Shown here: in pieces, positions 43,890 to 55,527 of the stretch
How the letters are laid out: each line of letters opens with the position of its first letter
Position numbering within the stretch: the stretch's first letter is position 1
Origin: Littorina saxatilis
Lineage: Eukaryota; Mollusca; Gastropoda; Littorinimorpha; Littorinidae
NCBI RefSeq assembly: GCF_037325665.1
Contig: NC_090246.1
Span: 62,885,122 to 62,949,121 of the forward strand
DNA length: 64,000 nucleotides
Direction: 5' to 3'
Translations under genes and position numbers: made by a program
Notes under the pieces: model-generated
What the model saw: the letters and a program-made list of their open reading frames with translations, nothing else
The model's database searches: none
Told to the model about the DNA's origin: nothing

Positions 43890-44003
43890 TATTTGATGTT
43901 ACGTAAAAAAAAATAATAAAAAAATAAATACCGTTTCGTAATAACTTGAAATCTTAGATTGTTTTGTTCGCACCAAGACTTTGTTTTCTGGTTATGTGCG
44001 GTG

Positions 44004-45624
44004 CAAGGAGGAGCACGCAAGTACTGCCACCTACAGAATGCAGCAAGCGGCAGATAGGCTGAACGCATGGGCAGAAGATTGGTGCGTCTCCATCAACAAG
44101 GAGAAATCCTCCACCACCCTATTCACACTGTCGCCAAAGCAGAAAGCCGGAACCATTAGGCTTGGTGGAACTCCTCTGAGAGAGGATGAAGAAGCAACGT
44201 ACCTTGGTGTCACCTTTGATAGACGGCAGACCTGGAAACCACACATTGCACAGGCAGAGACGAAGGCCCGGCGCAAGCTAGCCATACTCAGGAAGCTGGC
44301 AGGTACCACCTGGGGAGCGAACGAGAAGATACTGAAGACAGTATACCAGGGAACAATCAGACCCCACCTCGAGTACGGCTCCACAGCGTGGTCAACCTCA
44401 GCCAAGACAAATCTGCAGACCCTTGACCGTGTGCAAAACCAGGCCCTCCGACTCATCACCGGTGCAATGAAATCCACGCCCATCAAGGAAATGGAGAAGC
44501 TTACCACCATCCAACCCCTCTGTCAGAGAAGAGAAGCCAAGACTATGGTACAGGCCGAGAAGCTCAAGTGCCTACCCGACCACCCCATGAAGCACAGACT
44601 GAGCAACCTCACCAAGAACCGGCTTAAACGGAGCAGTTTTGTACACGAGAGCAAGAGACTTTCTCGACAGTACAGGGAAGTCCTTCCACAGAACACTCTA
44701 CCTCTGACTCAAGAAGAAGAGGAAACCCCCAAGGCAACAGAGAAACCAGGCATCCAGATCTGCACCAGTGTTCCACATGTTACCTCAGGAGAAGATCAGA
44801 ATGACACAGCTCGACAGGCACTCACCTTAGCCCTGATCGACGAACAGTACCCAAAAGAGGCGTGGATCCATGTATACACCGATGGATCAGCAACTAACGC
44901 CGTGCTCAATGGAGGTGCAGGCATTCTCATCCAGTTCCCTGGGGGACATACAGCTACATCCAGCGTTGCCACTGGCAAACACTGCACAAACTATAAAGCA
45001 GAAGCAGAAGCTCTCATGCAGGCCGCCTCCTTCGTTCAGGACTCCGCAGACCCTTGCTACCAAGTTGTCTTCCTCTCGGACGCCCTTTCAGTCCTTCAGG
45101 CCCTAGAGAACGACAAACTCCCACAGCTGGCCAAAGCATTACAGATGGTCAGACAAACCAGAAGAGTTGTCCTCCAGTGGATACCAGCACACTGTGGGAT
45201 ACCAGGAAATGAAAGGGCAGATGAGCTGGCAAAAGAAGGAGCCGTGGAAGACCAACCTGAAAACAGTGTCAGCTTTAGTGAGCAGAAGACAATCATCAAG
45301 GCATTGATGAGGCCAAGGACAAACAGAGATGACTACCACACAATGTCCAGAGAGCAGCAAGTCAACCTCATCAGGCTGCGTACTGGCCACAACAGGCTCA
45401 ATGCTCACATGAACCGAAAGTTCAAGCTGGCGCCATCACCAACCTGTGCCTGCGGTCAAGAGGACCAAACAGCGGAACACATCTTACAGCGATGTCCCTT
45501 ACTAGATGAGGAACGAAAAGAAGTGTGGCCGTCACCAACTCCCTTGCAGACCAAACTATACGGCAGTCGACAGGAGTTGGAGAAAACGACAACATTTATC
45601 ACCAGTGCTGGACTGATTGTGTAA
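44004..45624 (+). CDS. LINE ORF2 C-terminal part: RT thumb plus RNase H
   Basis: The open frame begins in flanking DNA at 43981, but element sequence starts at 44004. It covers the end of the reverse transcriptase (EEATYLGVTFDRRQTWKPHI, HLEYGSTAWST) and a complete RNase H domain: VYTDGSATN with the first Asp, the Glu in YKAEAEALMQ, FLSDALSVLQAL with the second Asp, and WIPAHCGIPGNERADELAK with the His and last Asp. It ends with a C-x-C-x5-H-x4-C type cluster (CACGQEDQTAEHILQRCPLL). RNase H after RT points to the I-like superclade. No catalytic residue of the RNase H appears lost. Confidence 0.93.
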
Positions 45625-45670
45625 CCTCTGCGAACGCCAAGAAGAAGAAGAAGAAGAAGAAGAAGAAGAA
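44004..45670 (+). mobile_element. Young 5'-truncated LINE with RNase H (I-like group)
   Basis: A perfect 14-bp duplication GGTTATGTGCGGTG (43990-44003 and 45671-45684) brackets the element exactly. It ends in a (GAA)n tail (45639-45670). The frame inside is intact to its stop. A 121-bp tail of the same family sits at 17162-17282. Confidence 0.95.
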
Positions 45671-45966
45671 GGTTATGTGCGGTGAAAAGAAGGCAATACA
45701 GTTCAAAATATAAACATTCTATTTACTTTATAGCTCAAAGGTGTAAAAAAAAAAGTGGTCAGCCATTGCTCTTCCAAACTATCTGGTGCCTATGTTTTAC
45801 ACAGATCTATCGGTGCAGGCGTACCGAGACAGTCACGGAGTGTATTAGCACGTCAGTTTACCCAAAGAGTATAAGTACACTTGTGTAACTCGCCTTTGGC
45901 GCACTCAGTCATAGACTGAAAAAGTGTCCGGCTGTTTTTACTGGAAGGCTCTTTCTCGTCTAGCCG

Positions 45967-46000
45967 TATATAAAACGCATGCGAACCTAATCGACTCTCA
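45967..46000 (+). promoter_or_regulatory. Predicted promoter of the first P450 gene
   Basis: TATATAAA at 45967-45974 is followed 33 bases from its start by an initiator-like TCACTGT with its A at 46000. A 5' UTR of about 120 bases then leads to the ATG at 46120. Position and spacing fit a TATA-type RNA polymerase II promoter. No experiment supports it. Confidence 0.55.
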
Positions 46001-46119
46001 CTGTGCGGAGAGACCGTGCCGACGGGGAGTGCATGTGTGTTCAACACAAAAAGATCAAATCGAAGGATCAGTTGTATTAACTATAATCGCACAGCCTTGG
46101 GTGAAAGAGACGACTAAAG

Positions 46120-47647
46120 ATGGCGATGGGAGAAACCTTTTCTTCCACTATTGGGAGTAGTGAAGTAAAGGTAAGCAAAACATGGCTGATATTCAATATT
46201 TTGTTGATGTTGATGTTGATGTTGATGTTGATGCTGGTGGTGGTGGTGGAGGTGGTGGTGGTTGTGGTTTCAGGTCATTCAAATGATTTCGTTACCTTCA
46301 ATTATGTGTATCTGCTGCTGAATTTGTGTTTAAAAAAAAGTTTTTTTTAATGTTGCAAGTTGTTGTTGCTGTTCTTCTTCTTCTTCTTCTTCTTCTTCTT
46401 CTTCTTCTTCTTCGATGTCTTTGCGCATTGTTTTGAGGGCCTAAGGTATGCAAGTCATGTAGTTCGATGCCTGTCATTTGAAAGTCCTGACGTTTCGCTA
46501 CTTCTTACTTTTAAATTGGTAACTATAGAAAAGCCTTGGCTACAACTTACTGAACGCGCATGTCTCTTCAGCCTATGGCTATTGGCCTCCAAGTTTGAAA
46601 CTACATTTAAGTCTATCGAAGTAAATGAAAGAAGATTCTAAAAAATATATTCTTTCTCTGCTTTCAAAAGAGAGAGAGGGGGGGGGGGCATGTCCCGGTT
46701 AGCTGCAATGAAAGAATATAAAAGAAATATCAATGAAAGAATATCAAATGCAACGGTTTCTTTGTGATGCAGCCAATCGGGAAGGATTTCAGAGGATTAT
46801 AACATATAATGTATTATTTAAGGCAATGGGTCAACAGCTTTGGCTACAATGATTTAAAGAACCCCACAGGTAACTTTTTCTTTTTTGCTAAACGATACCT
46901 TGAACAGCGTTCGCTGCAATGGAAGTGCGTCACAGGAGAATATTATTCCCTTTTAACTCAGCTTATCGTATCAACAATCGAAAATGAAATTGAAGGGTTA
47001 CAACATCTAATACATCGACTAGTTTATTTAAATCCCGGATCAGATTCATTTCAAATTGTGTGCATAGGTTCCTTCAAGCAATAATACGGACATCCATGAA
47101 AAGAAAAGGGGAGGTTTCCTTATTAACATTTGAATGGTTTTTATCTGGGATCGGAGTGGTAGGGTAAGATTTCTCTTAAACACTTTGATTTTGAATGTGA
47201 TCGTCATTGATATTTTTGGCCTTGCATATGATAAATAGTACATTTTATTGTGTAGACAAATGGATAGACAGTATCAATATATCATAATATTTTTTTTTCT
47301 CCAAAATGTATGTGGAATGTTATCAAGGGTTGTCGAAGCCGTACAAGATACAAACATAATAAATGTAGTGGTAAAAATTTTATAACACAATAACCCCAGA
47401 TCAAATCATTACCAAATTTGAACACAGGTAAATACAAATGAAGTATAATGCATTTCTAAGGCCCTGGGTTAAGAGGAGGTGGGTACACACAAAATGGGGA
47501 ATGACGCAGCAATGCCAGTGTGTGAGTGTGTGTGTGTGTGTTGTGTGAGAGTGTGTGTGTGTGTGTGTGTGTGGATTGAGTGTTAAATGGGCGTTGTGTG
47601 GGAACTGATCATGCGTGTGTGTGTGCGTGTGTGTGTGTGTGTGCGTG

Positions 47648-47679
<32 letters not shown>

Positions 47680-48667
47680 TGTGCGTGTGTGTATGTGCGT
47701 GTGTGTGTGTGTGTGTTTGTCTGGGGTGGATTGAGTTTGGAAGGGGCGTAGTGTGGGAACTGATCCTGCAAGTCTCGGTATGCTTATATTTCTGTCAAAG
47801 TTGCATTGGTCGTGTAGCTTCACTTCTTTATCTTCTTCTTCTTCTTGTCGATCACTTCCATCATGGGAGTGAAATGCGTTGCACTGTCGTTACGCGCACT
47901 TTGGCCCAGCGCATCCGTCTTCAGCAGTGGTTTCTTCTCCGACTTTTCCTTGTCGTAGGAGACTTGCCGTCCATGGCTGCAGAACGTCCCCCGTCCTTTG
48001 TTTTGTTTTGTCTGAGTGATCCGTCTCATACCCCATTAGCCTCGGGGAGAGGTGGCTGAAGTAGTCTGACCTCTACCCTTTGACCTGTCCAGCTTGGGTG
48101 GCCCTACCAGGAGTTTACACACCCGCTGGCATAGCTCTCCGGGTCATCGAGGCACTCAAACCACCACACCGCGCTAAGCGGGAATCAGCCTTGTGGTGGA
48201 CTTCTTTATCTACGCCTGATAACGTTTACTCGTAAACTACTCAGGTCACGAATAGCCGTAAAGTGCATCTTAACGATACATAATAAACCACAGCTGTGTG
48301 TGACATTCATTCGACCATCCTTATTAACCCGGTGTGGATGAATATTTACCCATGGCAAATGCGTAGCTGTTGAGCAAATACACGCGTGATATATTACTTA
48401 ATAATAATAATAATAATAATAATGGGAACTTATAGAGCGCTTACCTAAAAGCTCCAAGCGCTTTACAATGACATTATTATACACATGTACAAAACCAAAA
48501 TACAAGCATCAAGACACAAAAAGAACATGAGTACAAAAGCAAATTCATCATTTAAATCCATGCAGTCACAAACAAACACACGCGTGCGCACGCACATACG
48601 CGTGCGCATACACACACACATGCTATCACCACACACATGCACAGATACACACAGACACACAGATACA

Positions 48668-48709
<42 letters not shown>

Positions 48710-50006
48710 TACAGACAGGCACACACATACATACAAACACACACACATACACATGAATACTAATATACCTACACAAATCTGCATACATGGCGTATACACG
48801 AAAATCGCAAATATATCACAAAACCAAGCTCGTGCTTATACATATCCATTTATCTAACTAGACAAACCGACATGTAGTTTGCACAAGGAAAAAAGAAAAA
48901 GTCCCAGCACATGATTTCCAGATCACTGGCTGCTGCAGGGGTCACCGGACAGTTTGAAAGTTACTGGTTAGTCTAGAAAATGCTGTGTGAACAGCTGCGT
49001 TTTCAGATTTGATCTAAAAGAAGAATAGGATGGACTATGTCTGACAGAATAAGGAAGGGAGTTCCATGTTTTAACAGCAGCAAATGAAAATGCGCGTTGT
49101 CCATGTACTTTTCTTTTTTTTGTGTTGGAATTCGGAACATTCGAGTCAGTGTCAGCGGCAGAGCGCAGTGATCTGGAAGGGACGTACAGGTTTACGAGTT
49201 CAGACAGATATGAAGGTGCAGAACCAGTGATGATTTTAAAACAGAGACACGAGCTTTTGTACTTAATTCTTTGATTGACCGGAAGCCAGTGCAGATATTT
49301 CAAAAGGGTAGTACAAGGTTGCTTCTTGGAGGATATCCAAATTAATCTTGCAGCTGAATGTTGAACCCTTTGCAGTGATTGGATGATAGTCTGGGGGCTA
49401 CCGATTAGTACTGAATTACAAAAGTCTATTCTAGATAGCACACACGAAGAAATTAGTGTTTTGGTGGCCTCTTCAGTCAGACAAGAGCGGACGGACTGAA
49501 CTAATCCTTTTCAACTCAATGTATGCGGCCTGGCAGGTTTTGGTGACATGCTGTTTCATAGTCAGATCGCGGTCAATAATGACTCCAAGATCGCGGACTT
49601 TATCTGCAAAATCAATGCTAACAGCACCGAGTGTTACTGCTTTTGGAAGAGAGTGAGTTTTTGTGGATTTTGAGAAACACATCGCCTCGGTCTTATCGTC
49701 ATTCAGCCGTTTGAGTTTATTTTCTGACATCCATGTTTTAACAGTTGAAGTACAGATGTTTAGAGAGTGAAGAAGGTTAGGAATGTTTTCAGGTGATTCT
49801 GATTTGTATAGTTGTGTGTCGTCTGCGAACATTTCATGCTCGACGGAATGAGTCGAGATTACATTGGACAGGGTCAGGGTCACAGTATAGTCATGTCCAC
49901 TGTGTGGTGTAGCAATGATCATCTGCCCTGTGCCGTGTGTGTGTTAGTAAAATACTTTCACTTGACGATACTGTACTTTGCCTAGAAAGAGAGAGGGGGA
50001 GGAAGT

Positions 50007-50060
<54 letters not shown>

Positions 50061-50529
50061 CAGAGAGAGAGAGAGACTGACTGACTGACTATTAGGGTTT
50101 AACGTCCTCTTAGACCAACTGGTCTATATTGGGACAGGTATTGGTAATACGTTGAAGATATGGTGTGATACTTTGATTCGAACAAGCCCGCTGTGGCTGT
50201 CTTCTTCGACACACCAGCATTGGGTTTGTCTCGGCGTCAAAGTATCGAAATACGATCATGATAATCGGAGACGAGAGATGATGCATGCGTGTCTTCGTGT
50301 TTTCCAAGCCCTGAGACTTTCGCTGTGAACGTGGGATCTTTTTCGTGCGCATGTGTGCACACGGGGAGGGGGGGGGGGGGGGGGGGTGGGTGTTCGGACA
50401 CCGAAGAGAGTCTGCACAAAGTTGACTCCGAGAAATAAATCTCTCGCCGAACGTGGGGATCGAACTCACGCTGATAGCGACCAACTGGCAACAAAGCCAG
50501 CGCGCTACCAACTGAGCTACGTCCCCGCC

Positions 50530-50616
<87 letters not shown>

Positions 50617-50886
50617 CAGAGAGAGAGAGACAGAGAGACAGAGAGAGAGAGACAGAGAGACAGAGAGAGAGAGACAGAGAGAGAGAGAGAGAATAAGTTG
50701 ACGAATGAATTGAATAAATTGTATAAATATTACATTTTATTGTTGAAGCTTAAATGCCTGGTTTCCATTAATTCTTTATCTATGCTGTCCATCTTTTTAT
50801 ATTTAGTCAAGTTTTGACTAAATATTTTAACATCGAGGGGGAATCGAAACGAGGGTCGTGGTGTATGTGCGTGCGTGTGTGCGTGC

Positions 50887-50923
<37 letters not shown>

Positions 50924-53575
50924 GATTCAGACTAAACTACTGGACCGATCTTTATGAAATTTGACATGAGAGTTCCTGGGTATGAAATCCCCGAACGTTT
51001 TTTTCATTTTTTTGATAAATGTCTTTGATGACGTCATATCCGGCTTTTCGTGAAAGTTGAGGCGGCACTGTCACGCCCTCATTTTTCAACCAAATTGGTT
51101 GAAATTTTGGTCAAGTAATCTTCGACGAAGCCCGGGGTTCGGTATTGCATTTCAGCTTGGTGGCTTAAAAATTAATTGATGACTTTGGTCATTAAAAATC
51201 GGAAAATTGTAAAAAAAAATAAAAATTTATAAAACGATCCAAATTTACGTTTATCTTATTCTCCATCATTTGCTGATTCCAAAAACATATAAATATGTTA
51301 TATTCGGATTAAAAACAAGCTCTGAAAATTAAATATATAAAAATTATTATCAAAATTAAATTGTCCAAATCAATTTAAAAACACTTTCATCTTATTCCTT
51401 GTCGGTTCCTGATTCCAAAAACATATAGATATGATATGTTTGGATTAAAAACACGCTCAGAAAGTTAAAACAAAGAGAGGTACAGAAAAGCGTGCTATCC
51501 TTCTTAGCGCAACTACTACCCCGCTCTTCTTGTCCATTTCACTGCCTTTGCCATGAGCGGTGGCCTGACGATGCTACGAGTAAAATGGCATTGCGTTCAG
51601 TTTCATTCTGTGAGTTCGACAGCTACTTGACTAAATATTGTATTTTCGCCTTACGCGACTTGTTAATTTTTGAAACGTCAACTCGACGAATGACCTATTC
51701 CTTCTTCTTCGTTTTCTCATGCGTAGACCCCTGCCTTAAGACCTGGTATTTTGCTGTCATTGAACTTTATGCCCCTAATGGTGGAACCGTGCGGGCGTTA
51801 AACAACATTTATCATATGTAATTGAACTTATTTCTTGTGTCACACAGACGACGGCGGCCGTGTTCGTGATGACGCTAGTAGCGGTCAAGCTGGCCACGAT
51901 GGTCAACAAGAAGCGCCAGAATCTACCCCCGGGGCCTTGCGGTCTGCCCCTCGTCGGCTACCTGCCCTTCTTCGGCAAGCAGCCCCCGGTCACCTTCCAC
52001 GAGCTCCGCAAGACCTACGGTGACGTCATCAGCATCTCGATGGGCAGTTGGCCGGCGGTGGTCATCAACGGTCGCGAGGCCATCAAGGAGGCGTTGGTGA
52101 CCAAAGGAGACGACTTCTCGGGCAGGCCCGCCTTCACTACTGCTCAGCTGCTCAACGACGGCAAGAACTTCGGCTTTTCCGTCTTCGGACCCACCTGGAA
52201 GATGCACCGCAAGATCGTCAGCAATGTCTTGTACACTTTCACCAACGCCCGTAACAACCCCATCGAGGACATCATCCGCACGGAGGCACACACGGTGATA
52301 GAGGAGTTCCTGGCGCACGGCGAAAAGAGCTTCTGCCCGCGGGACAGCATGCAGCTAGCGGCGTCCAGCTTGGTCTTCCAGCTGTGCTACGGCGCGCACC
52401 AGAACATCCGCGAGGACCAGTCCTTCGTCAGCGCCGTCAACGGGGGGCGCGAGTTCGTCGAGTTCACCAGGGCCGGCAACCCCGTGGACGTTATGCCCTG
52501 GCTCAGGTTCATCGTGCCACACAAGGTGACCACGCAGGTTTCACACGGTTTATTTGGGGTACAATTAATTACAAAATAATACTTTTTTGGGCTTAAAAAA
52601 TATCCACACAAACACACGATAGCTCCAATACATAACACATATTTTTGAATGCAATTACAATAACACGTACCTTTACTAGTAGACTATATGTTGAAGCACG
52701 TTGTGTGACCCAAAGTGATCACCTGTACACACACATATCATGGAACCTTACATTGAACACTAACAACGATGTTTTAAACCCAGGTGACCAAGTTCGTGGA
52801 TCTCATCACGCAAAGCGTCGCACGGCGCGAGCGGAAGGTGGAGGAGCACGTGGCGGTGTACGACGAGAACAACCTGAGGGACATCACGGACGGCCTGATC
52901 CACGCCGGGGACCACCTGACGGGGGAGGAGAAGGCGGTGGGACTGGACAAGCGTCGCGTGGTGGAGAGCCTGGACACCATATACGGGGCCGGCTCGGGCA
53001 CGGTGGCCTCCACCCTGCAGTGGTGCATCTACGTCATGGCCGCCTACCCCGACACCCAGGAGAAGCTATTCCAGCAGATCAACGAGGTGGTAGGCCAGAG
53101 CCGCGAAGCCAGGCTGTCGGACCGCGCCGACCTTCCGCTCGTGGAGGCTACCATCTACGAGATCCTCCGTTTCTGCGGCTCCGTGCCCTTCGCCCTGCCC
53201 CACGCTACCACGTGCGACACGACGCTGCGAGGCTACGACATCCCTGAGGGCACGGTGGTGCTGATCAACCTGCAGTCCATCTACATGGAGCAGGACCTGT
53301 GGGGCGACCCGGAGGTCTTCCGCCCCGAGCGCTTCATCAACAGCGAGGGTCTGCTGGACCGCAGCCTGGTGGAGCAGGCCTCCCCCTTCTCCCTGGGACG
53401 GCGGCGCTGTGTGGGCGAGTTCCTGGCCCGCATGGAGCTCTTCCTCTTCTTCACCACCCTGCTACAGCGCGTCAGGTTCTACAAGCCTGCTGGGTGCGAG
53501 TACAACTTTGAGTCCACTTACGGTCTAACACGTGACGTGCAGGCCTTCCAAGTCTGTGCGGCTCCCAGAGGGTAG
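46120..53575 (+). CDS. Cytochrome P450, clan 2 (CYP1/2/17-like)
   Basis: This is a haem-thiolate monooxygenase, probably ER-anchored and receiving electrons from P450 reductase. Exons are 46120-46170 ([17 protein letters not shown], phase 0), 51848-52525 (acceptor TGTCACACAG, donor AAG|GTGACC) and 52784-53575. The predicted length is 506 residues, normal for the clan. Motifs: a hydrophobic N-terminal anchor, proline hinge LPPGP near residue 45, helix C WKMHR (134-138), K-helix EILR (369-372), FRPERF, and haem loop [12 protein letters not shown] with the Cys ligand near 452. The I-helix reads [10 protein letters not shown] (311-320), with Gly where most clan members have Asp or Glu before Thr. 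The first exon assignment is inferred from the promoter, matching phase and a plausible N-terminus, across a 5.7-kb intron full of repeats. The body is certain. Confidence 0.92.
46171..47521. other. Left part of P450 intron 1
   Basis: It contains a (TTGATG)n/(GGT)n patch at 46202-46268 and a (TTC)n of about 42 bases at 46372-46413, possibly the (GAA)n tail of a minus-strand element. No supported gene. Confidence 0.6.
47522..47720. repeat. (GT)n/(GTGC)n microsatellite cluster
   Basis: This is a GT-rich simple repeat with GTGC interruptions. The similar phrases GGATTGAGTGTTAAATGGGC (about 47573) and GGATTGAGTTTGGAAGGGGC (about 47728) hint at an internal duplication of about 155 bp. Confidence 0.9.
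47833..48199 (-). mobile_element. SINE-like element with (GAA)n tail
   Basis: A 367-bp sequence whose minus-strand 3' end is (GAA)n (plus TTCTTCTTCTTCTTG at 47833-47847), bounded by a perfect 11-bp duplication ACTTCTTTATC (47822-47832 and 48200-48210). It has no reverse transcriptase. The tail is like that of the LINEs at 23968 and 45670, suggesting it uses such a LINE's machinery. Confidence 0.85.
48404..49915 (-). mobile_element. L2/CR1-like LINE, 5' truncated
   Basis: On the minus strand the reverse-transcriptase block [12 protein letters not shown] (about 49830) is followed by [19 protein letters not shown] (thumb), [20 protein letters not shown] and the C-terminal [20 protein letters not shown], with the stop at 48968. 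One frameshift lies near 49480, and the frame otherwise reads through. The 3' UTR contains a (CA)n tract and ends GCGCTCTATAAGTTCCC plus an (ATT)n tail at 48401-48423, typical of L2/CR1 types. Confidence 0.88.
50005..50075. repeat. (GA)n microsatellite
   Basis: A GA run with a few CAGA interruptions lies directly beside the SINE tail. Confidence 0.95.
50080..50531 (-). mobile_element. tRNA-derived SINE
   Basis: The minus strand starts GGGACGTAGCTCAGTTGG, a tRNA-like 5' arm with A box (complement at 50508-50519), then a B box GAGTTCGATCC (complement at about 50457-50467). The body carries a poly-C/G run (50358-50386) and ends with a (CAGT)n-like tail at 50080-50092. It is a RNA polymerase III-type retroposon, not a functional tRNA, as the acceptor and anticodon arms do not close. 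Confidence 0.88.
50532..50692. repeat. (GA)n microsatellite with CAGA units
   Basis: A long GA run becoming (GACAGA)-like at its right end. Confidence 0.96.
50796..51663. mobile_element. Hairpin/(GT)n repeat family A, full copy
   Basis: It begins TTTTTATATTTAGTCAAG with the ATTTAGTCAA/TTGACTAAAT hairpin. It then has a (GT)n (50870-50918), a conserved TTGATGACGTCATATCCGGC block, two related internal units of about 165 bp, and ends CGCCTTACGCGACTTGT. It lies just upstream of P450 exon 2. Confidence 0.88.
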
Positions 53576-53902
53576 AGGGTGAACTGAACAGAAGCATCGG
53601 GAACGCTCGACTGTTTCGCGTTTACATACAAAAACAGAGAGACTGCTAGCGTTCCAAAATTCAGAATCAAAACACAAGAAGGGTATTTATTGGAACGTTT
53701 AAAGCCATATGTACTCGATGACTATACACGCTAATTGCTTTACCAACAGCTGGAGACATGCTAAATTAAGTTCCCTGCAAAATATTGTGGTCTAGGACCC
53801 CTTCAATGTTGAGATATGTTAATTTTCATTTTGATCTGGATCGTCCTATTTATAGATTTGGCAACACATGCACAGTTGACGCAAGGGAGAGAACTCCGTG
53901 TC
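53576..53902. other. 3' flank of the first P450 gene
   Basis: Should hold the 3' UTR. No canonical AATAAA on the plus strand was noticed before the CAGGG element at 53903, so the polyadenylation site is unknown. Confidence 0.4.
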
Positions 53903-54315
53903 CAGGGCCGGACCAAATGAGTTGTAAGGGGGGGGTTCCTCCTTTTTTGGGGGGGGCAAATCAGCGAAGTGGCGAAGCCACAAGCGCGCGCCTGCAAAGC
54001 AGGCGCGCGAACTAGGGGGGTCCGGGGGCATGCTCCCCCTGAAAATTTTTGAAAAACGGTTAAAATCTGTGCAATCTGCTGCATTCTGGGCCTTGTTTTG
54101 AGGGTTAAGAGCAGCATTGTTTTGGTGGGGGGGGGGGGGGGGGTACCTTTTTCTCAACGGATTTCACATTGAATAAAAATTTGTTAGAGACACACACAAA
54201 ATGTATTTTAAAAAAACAACAACAAAAAACACTCAAAGCAAGGTACATGCTTTTTCCAGGGGTGGGGTTCCGGAACCCCTGGAACCCCCCCCCCCCCCCC
54301 CTGGGTCCGGCCCTG
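53903..54315. mobile_element. CAGGG-type inverted-repeat element, copy 3
   Basis: The ends CAGGGCCGGACC and GGTCCGGCCCTG are perfect complements, with a GTGTC duplication (53898-53902 and 54316-54320). Poly-G (53929-53937, 54126-54142) and poly-C (54285-54301) runs lie inside, along with a GGGGGCATGCTCCCCC palindrome. Confidence 0.88.
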
Positions 54316-54320
54316 GTGTC

Positions 54321-55523
54321 GTTGTTGACATCCTCACTTTTTCAGAGGCTAGAACAAGCTAAAATGCACGTATATATGGTCCCCGCATGACGACATATCG
54401 TCATTATATGGTCTTATGGTGCGTTTGACATCGATTGTGGGCAAACTATACTTTGTAAACACGGGAGTAAGTTAGTAAGCCTTTAATTTGGTACAATTTA
54501 TTTGTATCTTATGTGTTTTCTCCCTGTCCAGTTTAAAGATCCTTGGGTCGAAGTACCGTGCTTGCAACGTTTTTTTCTCACAAATTGAACGTTCTAATAA
54601 CTTACCATTCTTGTGTTTTAATTATTTCTCGTTCAGTGTTCAATAATTTTGAGGATGTTAAACGATTTTCAGTAGTACTCTGCTTGATTTCTGGGCGCGT
54701 GCTGGACGATACTTATAGCTGTAAGCTCCGTGATTTGTTGTTGGTGCACGATCGATGATTTGTTGGTGCATGATTTCTTTCTGCTTGTAAACAAAATAAT
54801 TATCGTCGCATGTTTCATGATTTTCTCTTAAGAATTTTCAACAATTTGTCGATGGATGGCAGATGATTTCGTGATACACGCTCAATTCTCGGTCTATTTT
54901 GAGGTAGCATTGTTCTTACTGCATAACAGTTTTGGGCCATGTTGAAGTTTAGCCTTGTAAATTCATTCTACTGCAATCTAGGCCTCTGACTTTACAGAAC
55001 GTACTCTATTAAGCACAACAAGTTATTTTGAATGCTATTCAAGTTATGGAATGAACTGTACAGATGCGTTTAATATACGTTGGGTTAAAAAGGAAAGCAT
55101 TGGCGTGGCCATTTTGAGAACGAAAGTGACAAACAAAGGGAGACAAACATGTCGGCCGAAAGTATGCATTTTTCTCAATCAAATACACAAATGACCAAAT
55201 TATGCTGGATCGTGGAGCTCATTCCGCCAGTTGATTTGAATAGAACTATTTTTTGCTTTGATAAAAGTGACTTATATCAAAAACAAATCAATAATGCCAC
55301 TGGATTGTGAGCTTTGAATTTAGAACGCTAAAGTTCAACATTACCAAGTGTTGTTGCCTGTACATATTGCGTTGCAACTGTGACGAACATTAGTGAATAT
55401 CGAACAACATCGGGAATTCTCGATTATTTCAACACTTCTTTTGTTGAATAATATAGTTTTGATGCCTGTAAATATTGCCTTACCACCGGTGCAAATAGTT
55501 CAGAATGTTTAACTTCGTCAAGT
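54321..55523. other. Gene-free stretch
   Basis: No supported gene or clear repeat. Confidence 0.5.
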
Positions 55524-55527
55524 TTAA

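Noticed and set aside
44031-44510. 159-codon minus-strand frame
   Set aside because: The antisense shadow of the LINE ORF2.
50446-50531. Functional tRNA gene on the minus strand
   Set aside because: A and B boxes are present, but the sequence continues into a SINE body with a simple tail, and a complete cloverleaf does not close.
52645-53247. 200-codon frame on the plus strand in another phase
   Set aside because: A shadow of P450 exon 52784-53575, Gly/Arg/Pro-rich and without motifs.
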